DNA of 64,000 nucleotides from Fomes fomentarius (taxonomy: Eukaryota > Basidiomycota > Agaricomycetes > Polyporales > Polyporaceae). Where the stretch lies: contig JABYQN010000005.1 of assembly GCA_022606135.1 (NCBI GenBank), positions 248,001-312,000 on the forward strand, read 5' to 3'. Each line of letters opens with the position of its first letter. Position 1 is the first letter of the stretch. The notes under the pieces were generated by a model, which was not told the origin of the DNA, made no database searches, and saw only the letters and a list, made by a program, of their open reading frames with translations. Below, one piece after another: positions 35,001 through 47,830 of the stretch. A program made the translations under genes and the position numbers.

Positions 35001-36051
35001 GGTAGGACACGGGGCTCTTCTTGCGACTCTGAATCGGAGCGCGCGGGCCTGACACGAGCAGCTATCTTGCGCGCGACTCTTTTGGCCTGCAGACTTGTGT
35101 GAACACAATACGGTATGAATGACGAAGGAGAGCATACCTCGCGCGTCTGACAGCTAGAACACACAGTCACGCGCGTATGCGGAGGCGTCGCACACGCAAT
35201 CTCGGCCGTGAGATAGAGCGATTCTTCTGCCGGAGCGTCTGCACCCTTCGTGAGACAGGATAACGAAGAATATGGCGTTGTTACGCACCAACTTTCCCTT
35301 CCTTCCGAGTTCTCTTCTTCGTTGTGGTCCCCTTCGGCAGTCTGAGCCACTTCCAGCTGCCAACTTTGTCGTATTTCAGCGGTTCGCCGGAGGAAGAACT
35401 CGCATGCGCTAAATCAACAGTGAGCCTAATTTGCGTCTCGACCCTGGATTTCGTTCCGCCTTCCGGCAGGCTTGGGAACATGATAGGGAGACTGAAGGGT
35501 GATAAGTCAATGAGATATCCAGAATGGGCGCACTACGCACTTTGAGCAAATCTCCTTCTCCGGAAAGACTACACGTTGCAGAGCGGGCGGGTCTTTGCGC
35601 ACTTGGGGTGGAGGAGGTATTGGCTTCGTGCTTGCGATGGAAGTACGTGCACCGGGCACGCCTGTGAGGGCGATACCATTCGGAGAGGAAGGGCTCGTGA
35701 CGGGACAGAACATAGACTCTGATGGCATTTCGAGAGCCGCAGGTGCACTACAAACAATTGCCATGCAATCAGTACGCGCATTGAAAGCTGTACAGCATAC
35801 ACGACGTACTCTTCGTACACGTGTGCCTGCAATAGATCCTCCAAGTTCAAAGCTGGTCTCTCCTCCACCTTCCTAGCATGCTCGCCGTATTGAATGTCCC
35901 CGTTGATGAGGAATTCAGAGTTGGGAAGTGACTTGCACCAGGCGGAGAAGTCTTCCTGGCTCATCATTGGCTCGACGATATCCAAAGCATCGGGTGTAGT
36001 TGGAGTCGGCGAGGGTGACCTAGAGCACGCGGTCGTCGACGAGGACGACAT
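32057..36051 (-). CDS. MGA2: Mga2/Spt23-like membrane-tethered transcription regulator
   Basis: Yeast Mga2 and Spt23 sit in the ER membrane, sense lipid saturation, are processed by the proteasome and activate the fatty-acid desaturase gene OLE1. The N terminus (MSSSSTTACSRSPSPTPTTPDALDI region) and QIRLTVDLAH lead into the conserved DNA-contact-like part, FSSGSVVLPLRITCYCRHHREKVGF. Basic KRKK/KKRAR stretches follow. An IPT/TIG domain is seen in RIHRLIPSSGPTFGGIEVTVLG to VHVWFEGLP. Two ankyrin repeats follow (GQTLLHLATLAKFPSLVRFLL; NGCTALFLAALTNSTECARAL). The protein ends with one transmembrane helix, MLVLFWIPILIVGFAWALLHAL, assembled across the last intron. This order is the full Mga2 layout. 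There are several short introns. The gene is divergent to the nucleoporin at 37044. Confidence 0.88.
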
Positions 36052-36394
36052 TCAGATCGAGTATGGTGACGGCGAGAAGACGGAGGTGAACACAAACGAA
36101 TTGCAGACTCGCGGTGCGACACGGCCCCTATAGTCGGCGATGGGCCTCTTACGTAAGCACTGTCACACTAGCTTCAACCCCAACGCAGCACTATCACATG
36201 CAGCCCTTTGTACGTGCACAGGTACAGCGTCCATGTACACCAAATACGCGCACGCATTCTTAGGTATTTAATAGAGGTTGTGCTTGTAGCTTGAAGGTAT
36301 GAGGGAGGAATTAGTACCCACCACACTCCGCATAAATTATTCACGATCCGATTGACGCCAAAGGAGCGGAGCACGTGCTTTGTGACATGCACGC

Positions 36395-37020
36395 GCTGAA
36401 GTCCAGTGAGTGGACTTCGCTTACAGCCTCTTGCATATAGAATGACAATTTTGATTTCGTCGCTTTGTTTGTCCCGAACAAGCAACTCCCTAATATGGTA
36501 AGCAATCTCCGATCGAGCAGCGGGCGCTTTGCCTCGGCCTCATCGTCCTTGTGATTATATCGGGGTTATATTTGAACACGGTGTGTTCATTCTCTATGCT
36601 TATATTGTCAACTACTCGTCTGGTCATGAGACTACGTGGTCAAGATTTTGGAGGGCCTGAAGTTCGGTGCATCTCATAGAAGCCGCCAACTCTCGTGAGT
36701 CTCTTCAGAAATGCGAGGGGCCTGGCGGTGGCAAGACTGTATCAGTATGGTTGTATCCATGGAAGAGCCTGTAGATGGTTCTGGTGTTGCAATCAACACG
36801 CTTGGAAATCTCTTCAGTAGGTACATAGTCGTTGTGAGCCCTGCAGACGATATGCTTGTGCGACTGAACATCGAGGAGCATGAAGCGCCCGCGGCCCGAT
36901 CGGAGATTGCTTACCATATTAGGAGTTGTTTGCTCGGAACAAACAAAGCGACGAAAATCACAAGATTGTCATTCTATATGCAAGAGGCTGTAGGCCACGA
37001 CTTCAACTCGGACTTCGCTC
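36395..37020. repeat. large inverted repeat with ~110-130 bp arms between MGA2 and NUP2
   Basis: The left arm (about 36400-36540) and the reverse complement of the right arm (about 36880-37020) share CTACAGCCTCTTGCATATAG, GTCGCTTTGTTTGT and TATGGTAAGCAATCTCCGAT. The spacer is about 340 bp. Minus-strand frames in and next to the arms give ARSEIAYHIR and, in the spacer, EISKRVDCNTRTIYRLFHGY, which resembles a helix-turn-helix. It may be a remnant of a DNA transposon. The right arm ends about 24 bp before the NUP2 start codon. Confidence 0.6.
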
Positions 37021-37043
37021 ACCACGACACTTAACGGCGCATC

Positions 37044-39292
37044 ATGAAAAGGGCAGCGGAAAAGCAACTTGTGAAGGACCAGGAGGACGACGGTGATGAT
37101 GGGGTTGAGGTGCGTCTCTTCCAAGCTTTGAGCCGCAGAGGATTGAGTGTTTGGATGTGGATTCCAGGAAACGTCGGGCTCTGGTTTCAAGCTGGCTGAT
37201 GAGTCTGTTCTTGCCAAGCGACAGTGGGTAGACTGTCACTGAAGTGTGCGTGTTGTCTTTCTCACCACAGTATGACAGAATACGCGCGTTGCCCAGGCGT
37301 TCACTCGCCGCCGGAGCGGCGTCCAGTGCCCCGACACCTCCCAGTGCTCCTTCCGAGGTACGTGTATTCTCAACATGTTAAAACGTACGGAGATTGATTT
37401 TGGACTAGTCACTCCTGCCTGGCAAATCTACCGGGTTTAGTGGATTCGGTGCATCCGCCGCGCCATCTTCATCGTTCTCGTTTGCCACACCCTCTCAGCC
37501 ACCCAGCGCGCCGAAGATCACTCCCGCGGTACCCGGTACCTCATCTTTCTCCTTCTCAAGCAATTCTAGCACAGCCTCCAAGCCAAGTTCCCCGTTTGCT
37601 CCTTTGGTGTCGTCAAATGCATCTACTGCGACACAAGCGTTCGCGTCCATTGTCTCATCCTCGTCCTCTTCCGCTGCTGCTGCCGACGAGGACTTGAGCG
37701 AGGTAGAGTATTACAAAGCTCTGCGTGGTCTGAACGTGTCTTTCCTCTCTGCAATTTCAAAAGCCATCGAGTCGGATCCGTTCGTGGACGTTGCCGACCT
37801 TCTTGAGCGGTACAAGTCGTTACGCGTCACGGTCAAATCAGACTTTGACGGCAAGTCAAAGTCTGCTTCGAGCACTTCCTCAAACTCAGCAACGGCACAG
37901 TCGAAGGCTACTGAACCGCCCAAACCGCCACCGTCATTTTCTTTGCCCGCGCCTCCGACGAGCTTTTCAGGGTTTGCTCCTCCTACGCCGACCGCGTCAG
38001 CGCCTCCGGGCGCTGCCCCCGATGGTTTCTTCCCGAAGATTGACACAAACAGCAAGCTATCAGCTCTAGGTAGCGCGTTCTCCTTCACTCCGTCGGCTTC
38101 AAAATCGGTGGAGTCATCCTCCAGCGACGCTCCAAAACCGTTCACCTTCGGATCTTCGTCGTCAACCTCGAGTTCAAGCTCGTCCGCACCAACGTCTGCG
38201 TTCAAGTTTGGTGCGCCGTCCTCGGGCAGCTCGCTCTTCGGACAATCTGCTCTTACCACATCATCCTCCTCGCCATCACTGTTTGGCGGCTCCATTGCCC
38301 CCTCAACGACATCCATCTTTCCCACATCTTCCACCGCGTCTTCCCTCTTTGGCGGTTCTAGTAAAGACATCGACAAGGAAGCCGACAAGCCCGCGACCGC
38401 CTCTCTCTTTGGTTCCGGCTCCAGCTCATTGGCTAGTCCTTTTAGCTTCGGCGCGAAGACAGACGATACCGCTTCCGAGAAAGACAAGCCATCCTCTGGA
38501 AATACGGGCTTCTCTTTCGGGTCCGCGTCGCCAGGCAAGCCCTCACTTTTCGGTGGCTCGAGCGCGTTTGGCGCCGCGAAGGCTGGAAGTATTGGGAACC
38601 CCGTCGGGTTCGGGTTTGGCAGCCCGCCAAAGACTCCGGACGAGGGCGCGAGCGAGAACGGGCCTGTCAAGTCGTTGCCGTTTTCGTTCGCCCCAGCGCC
38701 TGCATTCAAGCCATTTGAGAAGACCGAGACCAGCGAAGAAGGGGAGAAAAAGGATGAGAATGATGCACCTGCGAGTGGAGACCCGCCCCCGCCTCTCCTC
38801 GCGACTTCGTCCGCGCACGACCAAGAGGGTGAGGGCGAGGAGGAAGAGGAGACCGTACACGAGATCCGGAGCAAGGTGTACAAGATGACGAAGGACAAGG
38901 AGGGCAAGGCGCACTGGGGCGACATGGGTGTCGGCATGCTCCGGCTGAAGAAGCACAAGGAGACGAGCGCGCGGAGGGTTTTGCTGAGGAATAGCGGGAC
39001 GGGCAAGATCACCATCGTAAGTACTCAGTCAGAACCACCTCCCTTGTGCCCCTGTGCGATGGCTCGGGTGCGTATGCGTATGTTACAAACGACTGACGTG
39101 CGCATGCAGAACTTCCGGATACATTCGGGCATGAACGCGAGTGTTTCGGACAAGGCTGTTTCCTTCATCGGCCACGAAGTGGGTGCCCCGGTCCCCTACC
39201 GCATACGCCTCAAGACCGCCGAACAGGCCAAGGATCTCAAGGCAGCCCTCGACCGCGAAATCGAGTTCGTGAAGGGTAAGACAGACTCATAA
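37044..39292 (+). CDS. NUP2: FG nucleoporin Nup2/Nup50 with RanBP1 domain
   Basis: Exons are 37044-37109, 37271-37357, 37409-39016 and 39110-39292, giving 647 residues. The N terminus MKRAAEKQLVKDQEDDG matches the importin-alpha-binding start of Nup2/Nup50. Ser-rich FG and FxFG repeats fill the middle (SGFGAS, FTFGSS, LFGQS, LFGGS, FSFGAK, FSFGSAS). The C-terminal Ran-binding domain runs from VHEIRSKVYKMTKD through WGDMGVGMLRLKKHKETSARRVLLRN to NFRIHSGM and PYRIRLKTAEQAKDLKAAL. The protein works at the nuclear pore basket, releasing import cargo and recycling importin-alpha with RanGTP. The 160-bp first intron may contain a skipped exon. The 434-codon open frame on the opposite strand is a shadow of the FG-repeat composition. 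Confidence 0.93.
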
Positions 39293-39514
39293 GTAATCGC
39301 ATATGATACCGCCATCATGTTAGCTCTCCTCGCATACGCACACATACTGTTGCAATCTCTATAGCAAAGCATCCCCCTTTGCTGGTTTCGTAACTTTGCC
39401 TTATTCGGCGGTTCTGCGTATTCAACCGTCCAAATGACGTTTTCGCCATCACCCTCACCCTCATGTACGCTTCTTAAGACGACTCCGATGATCCTCGGAA
39501 GGATCATGGATGTA

Positions 39515-39881
39515 GCCTCCCTCAATTCTCAGAACTTTTTTTCTGGCCAGCGCTACAGAGAGTCCCTGCGGTGATAAGCGAGTGCAAGCGAGTGCAAGCG
39601 AAGGGAAGCGAAGGGACGCAATCACCAAAGTCCTACCTGTGCATTGACATCCTGTGGTCCTCAGCGAGGTCCCTCCAACACTATGTCTTGAGATTTGCAT
39701 GTAAACGGTGGTGGGTGGTCGAGAGCTTCAAGACGAGAGGGCTCAAGGACTACTTCTACCAAGACACGAGCGAAAGAGAATAGATTGCAGGAGTGATTGT
39801 GGGCTTGGGGTGGTTCGCTAATCACCGCAGGATTTTCCGTAGCGCCTGGCCAGAAAAAAAGTTCTGAGAATTGAGGGAGGC
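39515..39881. mobile_element. MITE 1, TA target duplication, ~60-bp terminal inverted repeats
   Basis: The ends start GCCTCCCTCAATTCTCAGAA and continue through the T-run and CTGGCCAG to CTGCGGTGA. They match over about 60 bp with few differences. TA dinucleotides flank it at 39513-39514 and 39882-39883, as expected for Tc1/mariner-type insertion. It has no coding capacity for a transposase. Length 367 bp. Confidence 0.85.
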
Positions 39882-39886
39882 TAATA

Positions 39887-40265
39887 GGGCTGCTCAATAA
39901 GTCGGGACGCGGGACGCGGGACGCAGTGAGAGCTCATTGATGGAGGTTGATGGGCGTAAGCGAGGAGAGCCGACGACTCGGCAAGATGGCCGGAATCCTC
40001 TTCCTCTCGTCCCTGTCCTGCCTGCAACCCACACCAAGCATCCCAGTCAGCGCAGAAAAATGCAGAAAAAGACATGTGTTCAAAAAATAACAGTCTCTAT
40101 CGCCTGTGTGCTTCTGCGGGAGACACCGACCACGGGATGGGCACAAACTGCGAAAGCGCCCGAGTGGACGAGAGAGCAGTCGCTTATGGTCGCTTATGCC
40201 CATCAGCCCCATCAACGAGCTCTCAGTGCGTCCCGCGTCCCGCGTCCCGACTTATTGAGCAGCCC
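39887..40265. mobile_element. MITE 2, TA target duplication, ~75-bp terminal inverted repeats
   Basis: The ends start GGGCTGCTCAATAAGTCGGG and carry three copies of the 7-mer GGGACGC on each side, then GAGAGCTC and GATGGGC. TA flanks are at 39885-39886 and 40266-40267. Only one base separates its TA from that of MITE 1. Length 379 bp, non-coding. Confidence 0.87.
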
Positions 40266-41089
40266 TAATGCTTAAGCTTGGTGATGAGGACAAGCGCCCA
40301 TCTGGCATGGAGAAGCGCCCTAAGCTCAGCGGCCCGGTACTCCTTGCGCAATCGATATCCATCCCTCCTCTCAATTGTCTCTCATCTTGACAGTGAGCGG
40401 ATTGGTAGTGACAATGAGTAGATATTCTGCGTACTGTGTGATCTATCAGCGTCGGGAAACTCAAACCAATCAATATACGCTATTCCGACCCCCACTGGTA
40501 GTTGCCAGTGTTTCATGGCCCTGTAGCCTTAGGCACGGAAACAAATTCCTGCTACTTTGAATCAAGTACATGAAATCCGGGGCAGGTTGGTGAGAACTCC
40601 GAATTTCTAGTAGCACTCCATCAACAATTTCTAAGATACTCGTGATGGTACAACCAACTATGTGTCATCAGGAGGCTTGTTGTATTCTGAATCTAGACTC
40701 TATGCGCTGCAGTGAAGTCGAGGTCGAATACGGCACATACAGGAAAGGGGGCGATTGAGATACCAGCAGATCCCGGCGGCCGCTGTGATATCGGGGGCCG
40801 CTGCGGCTAATGTACACGGCGCTTAGAGGGTTACAGAATCAAGGCTCCGTCTCTCGCTGGCTCCCGGCGCATACAGCTGAGGTAATGTACTCGTCGACGT
40901 CACTATGGATGGGTCTGCGATGGTAAGGCTGCTTAGGCTTTCTTACTGTATACATTGCTTCTGCCGTCACATTGACAGTTTGTGATGTAAACCGAAACGG
41001 GGCATGAATGTCATATATAAGGGCATGCATCTCCTTCATCTGCAGCAGTGTTCCTCCACACATCATCCCGCATATACCTACCTCTTACA
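40266..41089. other. intergenic region with OYE promoter
   Basis: No gene was recognised. A TATA-like CATATATAA (41012-41020) lies about 70 bp before the Old Yellow Enzyme start. Confidence 0.5.
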
Positions 41090-42534
<1,445 letters not shown>

Positions 42535-43517
42535 TGAAGTGTCCTCTTGAATGATTGATCCGCTACGTAGACATGCATTCATAATTAGAACTTGGCACGC
42601 TGGCACAGAACCTGGATGTGATCTAACTTACTACTGGTGGCGAATCTAAGGCATCCATTCTATGGAGCCTGCTTAAGCCTCGTCATCGATTCATAATCTG
42701 TGATCTTCAGAGACTACAATTGTCGAGGGTACATCTGCGATAGCACTCGCACCTGCCCCGGCCCCAATCCACCCGCTCCGGCATTCCTCCGCAGTTCGAC
42801 TGCCTTCTGTCATTGCGACGGTCTTCCGACAGCACAAAGAGGCTCGGAACTAGCAACGCCGGACGCACCTCAGTCAGCCTCTTGCTAAGGGGGCTAACCG
42901 ACATCACTGCACGATGAAAAGGTGGTAATCCGACAAACCTTATTCCGGCAATGAGAATACAAGCCTCACAGGCGGTAGTGGGGAATCGGCCGCCGTCCAA
43001 TGCGCGCTTAGGGTCGAAACATGCACGTTGTTTTGCAGATGAGAATAAGCTTAGACATGCACCACAGGCTGAGTGACGTGCCAAGACCTGCTGGCAGTGG
43101 TGTGAAGCGCTGGGCGGAGGCCGGGTCCCAAAAGAGACGTCTGGCGTCTGATATGCCATATCTAGACATTAACCGCCACGCCGATGGATCTTCCAGCGGA
43201 TCACTTCTCTTGCATCACACACTGCCCAAGGAGGAGCATCTGCAGATTGCAGCAGGGAATTATCTCAACGTGGGACCTCTATTAAAGCCTTACTAGGGCC
43301 TGCAATATAGCTCACTTTCTGGAGTTCTCAGCCTGGACACGGCTGAATCTGAGCTCAAGGACTATGTTTTCCTGCGCATTTGGCTCGTGGTCACCATGAG
43401 CTCATGAATGTACTTGCACCTCGCACGTGTCTTTTTGTTACACGCATAAATACGTCTACACCTACGCCTACGGCCCGAGTAGAATGCGAAAAGTGGCGTC
43501 CGGCGACATATTAGGAA
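42535..43517. other. intergenic region between converging genes
   Basis: Here the plus-strand OYE and minus-strand RabGAP genes converge. A 150-codon minus frame (42707-43159) has no recognisable domain and mixed composition, so I do not call it. Confidence 0.45.
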
Positions 43518-45587
43518 TTATTTTCCGAAGTGACTCTGCGCGTTGTGCCATGTCGAATAGTGAACGAACGCCTCGCTGAGGAGCATCTCTATCTCGTGAT
43601 CGGTCCAGCCCTGTGTCGGGAGCGACTGTAGGAACATGATGATGCCCTGCAAGGCGCCGGCACCCGGGTCAGTCCCACAAGCAGTAGCAGTGGCAGGTCC
43701 TGGGAGGTGCGCACCTGAAAGTCCATCTCCTGCAGCTTCTTACTCCACTGCACGAGAAACGCAGAGCACACGTACAGATGGAACTGCGAAAACGCGTCCG
43801 GACCCTCCGCCTACACCAGCCCCCAAGTCAGCGTCGTGCGGCGACAAGAAACGATACGGATGATACATAAAGGCAGGGACGGGAGAAGGGCAAGACTGAC
43901 CAGGTACGTGTCCCACATGCGGATGGTGTTTTGCACGCTGATCTCGCGCATGAGCAGGCAGTTCATCCAGCGGAACGCAAACTGCATGAATTCGACGTTC
44001 TCCGCTTCCAGATGCGCGGCCAATCGCGCTACGCCCCAACATCGTAGGTCAGCTTCACGAGGACTAGGGATGCGAGCTTAGGGTGAAAGACGTACCGTCT
44101 ATTCGCGCGACGAGCTCTGCCATGCGTTTGACGCTGCGATGGATACCGGGCTGGCCGGCGATGTAGTTGTCCTGGATGCCGTCCAGTAGTCGTGATAGGC
44201 ACCAGAACGTGTCCGCTTCTACGGCCGTTCGAATGCTGTCAGGAAGGATCGCAGTATCGAAGTCCTCCGCATCGGAATCTGTCTTGGCCATGAGCATACA
44301 GTGCGTGCCATACTGAGATTTGGTAACACTTGCCTATATATGCGTCAAGGAAGACCTGGAAGAACGGTGTCGCAAGGTCGTTGATTCCCTGCACGTAACC
44401 ACTGGCTGGATGGCGGATTGCCCAGACGTAGAGGATGCGTTCTAGGCTCTGTCTTGTATTGAGCGAATGGGCTTCACCATGCAAAAATTAGACATGGAGC
44501 TCACTCGTTGCGTGGATGCCTGCATCCACAGACGCACGCCTGGTCTTGTACGAGGAACGTCGATCTCAATTTGGTGCCATATTTGCTGGTCTAGCCCATC
44601 GCGTCCACGCGAGAAGGTCGTGTCGACCAGCGAGGCGTATTCTCGCCGTTTTCGAGCGAGAGTGGGTGTTCGAGTAGGTTTGGGAAGTGGAAGATAGCCC
44701 TATACAGGTGTCAGGCAGCTGCAAGACCGATTTCTGGATGTGAAGACTCACCAGAAGCAACGGCCATACGAGTGGACGAAGATCGTCTGGAACACCGTTC
44801 CACGAGAGTTTCCTCAATTGAGCTAAGCGATGTTGGTCAGCAAAAGTGAGGGAGCAAGAACCCGTCGACAATACACACCAATGTCTACATCATCTCGCTC
44901 GATGCACTCTACGAACTTTCGTCGTCGGTTGGTGCGTATCATGTGTTCACGGACGAGCTTCTCCGATCCGGCTGGTGGGGAGTCCGCTCGTGGCTGGCGT
45001 TGAATTAGATGCAGAGGATCTGAGCGTTGGATGAGAAGTCAATGAGAACACGCGAGCAGTGTGGGCTTACCATTCACAATCTCCTCTGCATCGTCCCTCA
45101 AAACGCCTTGGTCATACCGCGGCTTCGCGCTCTGCAACCCAGAGCGGTCGTCGACGTCCGGCTCCAGATCCCCAATGACCAAGTCCGCGTCCACCTCATC
45201 GTACCCAGCACCAGGTCCATGTGGAACAGAGTCGCGACTTTCCAAGCTCCTGCGGTCCGTCGACTTCCTGACGATCGTCCATCCATTCTTACCGGGTTGC
45301 TCGCCCTTCGGCGGGTACGAGCCGGGAGCCTGTACATGGGTATAGGAGGATGCAAGTGTCGAGGAAGAGTGGTTCAGCGTGGGTCTGGGGACAGGTTTCG
45401 GTGCAGACGTGGACGAAGATGCGCGAGCATTTGAGGAACGTTTCCAGTCCGGCTTGCTCGCGGACTCGGAGTCGGAAGCACTGTCCCAGGCATCATCCTC
45501 GCCCCAGTCATTGATCGCATAGGAGGAAAACTTGTTCTGAGGATTCAGGCCAATGTGGGGACGAGCAGGAGGGGGTCTGGCAGCCAT
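43518..45587 (-). CDS. GYP1: TBC-domain Rab GTPase activator, Gyp1/TBC1D22 type
   Basis: The protein starts MAARPPPARPHIGL; the codon 12 nt upstream in frame is not ATG. A Ser-rich region of about 190 residues precedes the TBC domain. Motif A is LRKLSWNGVPDDLRPLVWPLLL. Motif B is RILYVWAIRHPASGYVQGINDLATPFFQVF, with the IxxDxxR-like and YxQ elements spread over exons. Later motifs are EADTFWCLSRLLDGIQDNYI, HLEAENVEFMQFAFRWMNCLLMREI and TIRMWDTYL. It ends FVHYSTWHNAQSHFGK. Gyp1 accelerates GTP hydrolysis by Ypt1/Rab1 at the Golgi. The first catalytic Arg exon lies at about 44490-44530 and should be read with care. There are many 50-70 bp introns. Confidence 0.88.
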
Positions 45588-46060
45588 GTCGCAGTCCAAG
45601 TTGGGAGCGATCTCTCTTGGATCTATCGCTCACCAGTAGGATATTCAATGTGCGCCTATTCAGTTCACAGAGCGCTTGCGGAACCGACACGCTTGCTTCC
45701 TCTCTGCCACCAGCTACTCCTGGGTAAGGATGTCCTTCAGAGCAGTCTGAACCAACTCGCACATAGACGGGCTGACAGTGTCTGTGGCCCTTGAAACATG
45801 TTTTTTTTTTGTCTGCGAGGTGGACCGTGCGCCACACCAAAACTCCGACCATCTCGTCGAACAATGGGCTCTCTCGTGGTCAGGCTAATCACTCTGTTGT
45901 TCTTTGTCGCCTCAACGTTGGCTTATGTGGGCGCAGATCACTGCTCTGGTCCTAGCGCAACCTTCCTATTAAGCCTCGTGGCCCATCGTCCATTTGCCAT
46001 GACCCTAGCTCTCAACCACCAATGCTTTGATCCGCAAGCATATAGCCAGTGTGGCACATT

Positions 46061-46067
46061 TATATAG
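46061..46067 (+). promoter_or_regulatory. TATA-like box of homeodomain gene C
   Basis: TATATAG lies 43 bp before the proposed ATG at 46110, after a CA-rich stretch. Confidence 0.4.
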
Positions 46068-46109
46068 TGTCTCTAACCCCACCCCACCTCTCGTCCTTGT
46101 CTTTTCTCC

Positions 46110-47671
46110 ATGACTCCAAACCAGCCATCTCCGTCGATGAGCATGGGCGGACCGCAGCCATACGCGGTCCGCCAATTCCGGGAGTGTTGCCCCGTCCCCC
46201 AACTCGTCTGTGCCAGGGTTGACGGAAAGCCAAACCCGGTCCCGCTGCTGCCGCAAATCCGCTTCGCAGCGGGCGGTTTGCAAGGTGTTTCGATGGGCGA
46301 GCTGCTCCAGTGCCCCAAGGATATACTACGGACAAGAATAAGCGGGTTCGAAGACCAGAGAATACTTGAGGTGCTATTCAGTCACATCGAGTTGAAGATA
46401 TACGTGAGTGAGTCTCTACTGTCGTGTTCTACGGGCGCTCTGAACATTTCCTCGCTTGTATCTAGTGGCCTGGATATTCCAATGAGGATTTCACCCATAG
46501 GATGTACCTATCCGAGCAAGGTGGCGGCGGGGTGAGCTGCCATGGTGAACTGGCTATTGAGGTCGCTCGTGGTTACGAGAAATTCTTGAAGGTCAGTTCC
46601 CGTACCGATGCTCCTCTATACTACGAGCGAACCGGTTAACGCCTCGAATGCAACTCAGGAGGCCCCTCGATTCATGCATTGCGGCCATGGCGCGGAACCC
46701 CTATGGCGGATCACGTCGGATACCGGTTACACTGTCGACAAGATCGCCCTACTCGCTGTCAACCACAGATTCGACAATATCTTCCAAGCGGACGTTCAAC
46801 TTATCCGCTGGACGCCTGTACCTGTTATGTCCCCGCTGCATATGCACGGCTTTACAGCTCTTCCACCTTCTCCCTGCGTCCAGGCACCTCAAACCATGCT
46901 CCAAGTGCCTCCTGCCACCTTTCAAGCGCCTCCTGCCACCCTGCAAACGCCTGTCACCATACTTCAAGGTCCTCATGCCGACATACAAGATCCCCCTGCC
47001 ATCTATCAAGACCCGGGACCTCAGGCCGTCGTTCAAGCACACGAAGGCGTCTTCCAGGTGCCTCAGGGCTTCACTGAAGCAACCGCAACACCGTCCCACA
47101 TTCAGAGTTTCCAGACGAGTGCTCTGGCACCAACGGCCCATACCGAGACCGCCACGAGAGTTACGGACAGGGCGTACCGTGCTGGACCATTGTCGATGGC
47201 GCCAGGTCCGTTGTCGGCATCGCGATTCGGGCAAGGGAATATGCTTCCATACGGTGGCACCCCGTATGTCAGCCAGATCCGATATGATGAGCCCTTCGAG
47301 ACCGAGACCGCTACTACTGACCCTCCGACGTATGTGACAGCCCCGATGATGCGGGTGTATGCGCCTCGTTTTGAACACAGCGAGTGGCTGCATGACGAGA
47401 ATTTGTGGAAGGGCATGACGATCTCGGACGAGCAGAAGGGTATCCTCCTCAGTGCGTTCTCGGAGAGCAAGTATGTGATGGCATCGAGGAAGCACCTACT
47501 CGCGCAGGTTCTGGGGGTTAAGGAGACGACGGTCGCTAATTGGTATGTGGTTTGATCTGTGGACTCGACCGCTTACTGGTACGTGTACCTTGACACATAC
47601 CTTTGTCTTCTAGGTTCGCCAGAGCCCGACAGATTTTGAGGTTGCAACAGCAAGGGCAACTCGCGACGTAG
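46110..47671 (+). CDS. atypical homeodomain protein with basidiomycete N-terminal domain, gene C
   Basis: Exons are 46110-46403, 46466-46591, 46659-47542 and 47614-47671, giving 453 residues. The N-terminal domain (about 60-200) has ISGFEDQRILEVLFSHIELKIYWPGY, FTHRMYLSEQ and ELAIEVARGYEKFLK. It recalls a domain common in polypore hypothetical proteins, with the WPGY and ARGYEKFL blocks. The middle is a Gln/Pro-rich set of imperfect heptads (PPATFQA, PPATLQT). The C terminus is one homeodomain, ISDEQKGILLSAFSES to GVKETTVANW|FARARQIL. The last intron again splits the W48 codon. Position 51 is Arg, not Asn. A gene regulator is inferred. The link to genes A and B rests on the homeodomain type and intron position. 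Confidence 0.72.
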
Positions 47672-47830
47672 TTCCCTCCGGCAGTCAGCCCCTCATCTGC
47701 AGCACAAGACATCGCAGGTCATATTCATGCGTTGGACTTTTATAGGGTTACATGAATTATACTACAAATCAATGCATTCATGACATCAATGCGACCCGTG
47801 CACGCAACGCCGGCACTGGTGCGGCGTGCG

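Noticed and set aside
36705..36917. Intact transposase gene
   Set aside because: Only one short HTH-like frame exists and there is no DDE catalytic region, so at most it is a remnant.
37711..39015. 434-codon open frame on the minus strand opposite NUP2
   Set aside because: It mirrors the Ser/Gly/Phe codon use of FG repeats. The plus strand has clear Nup2 domains and splice sites.
42707..43159. 150-codon minus ORF
   Set aside because: No domain, no splice context, and codon use unlike neighbouring genes.
45864..46067. 67-residue ORF with a hydrophobic start (MGSLVVRLITLLFFVA)
   Set aside because: It could be a small secreted protein, but there is no family match and it sits in the promoter of homeodomain gene C.
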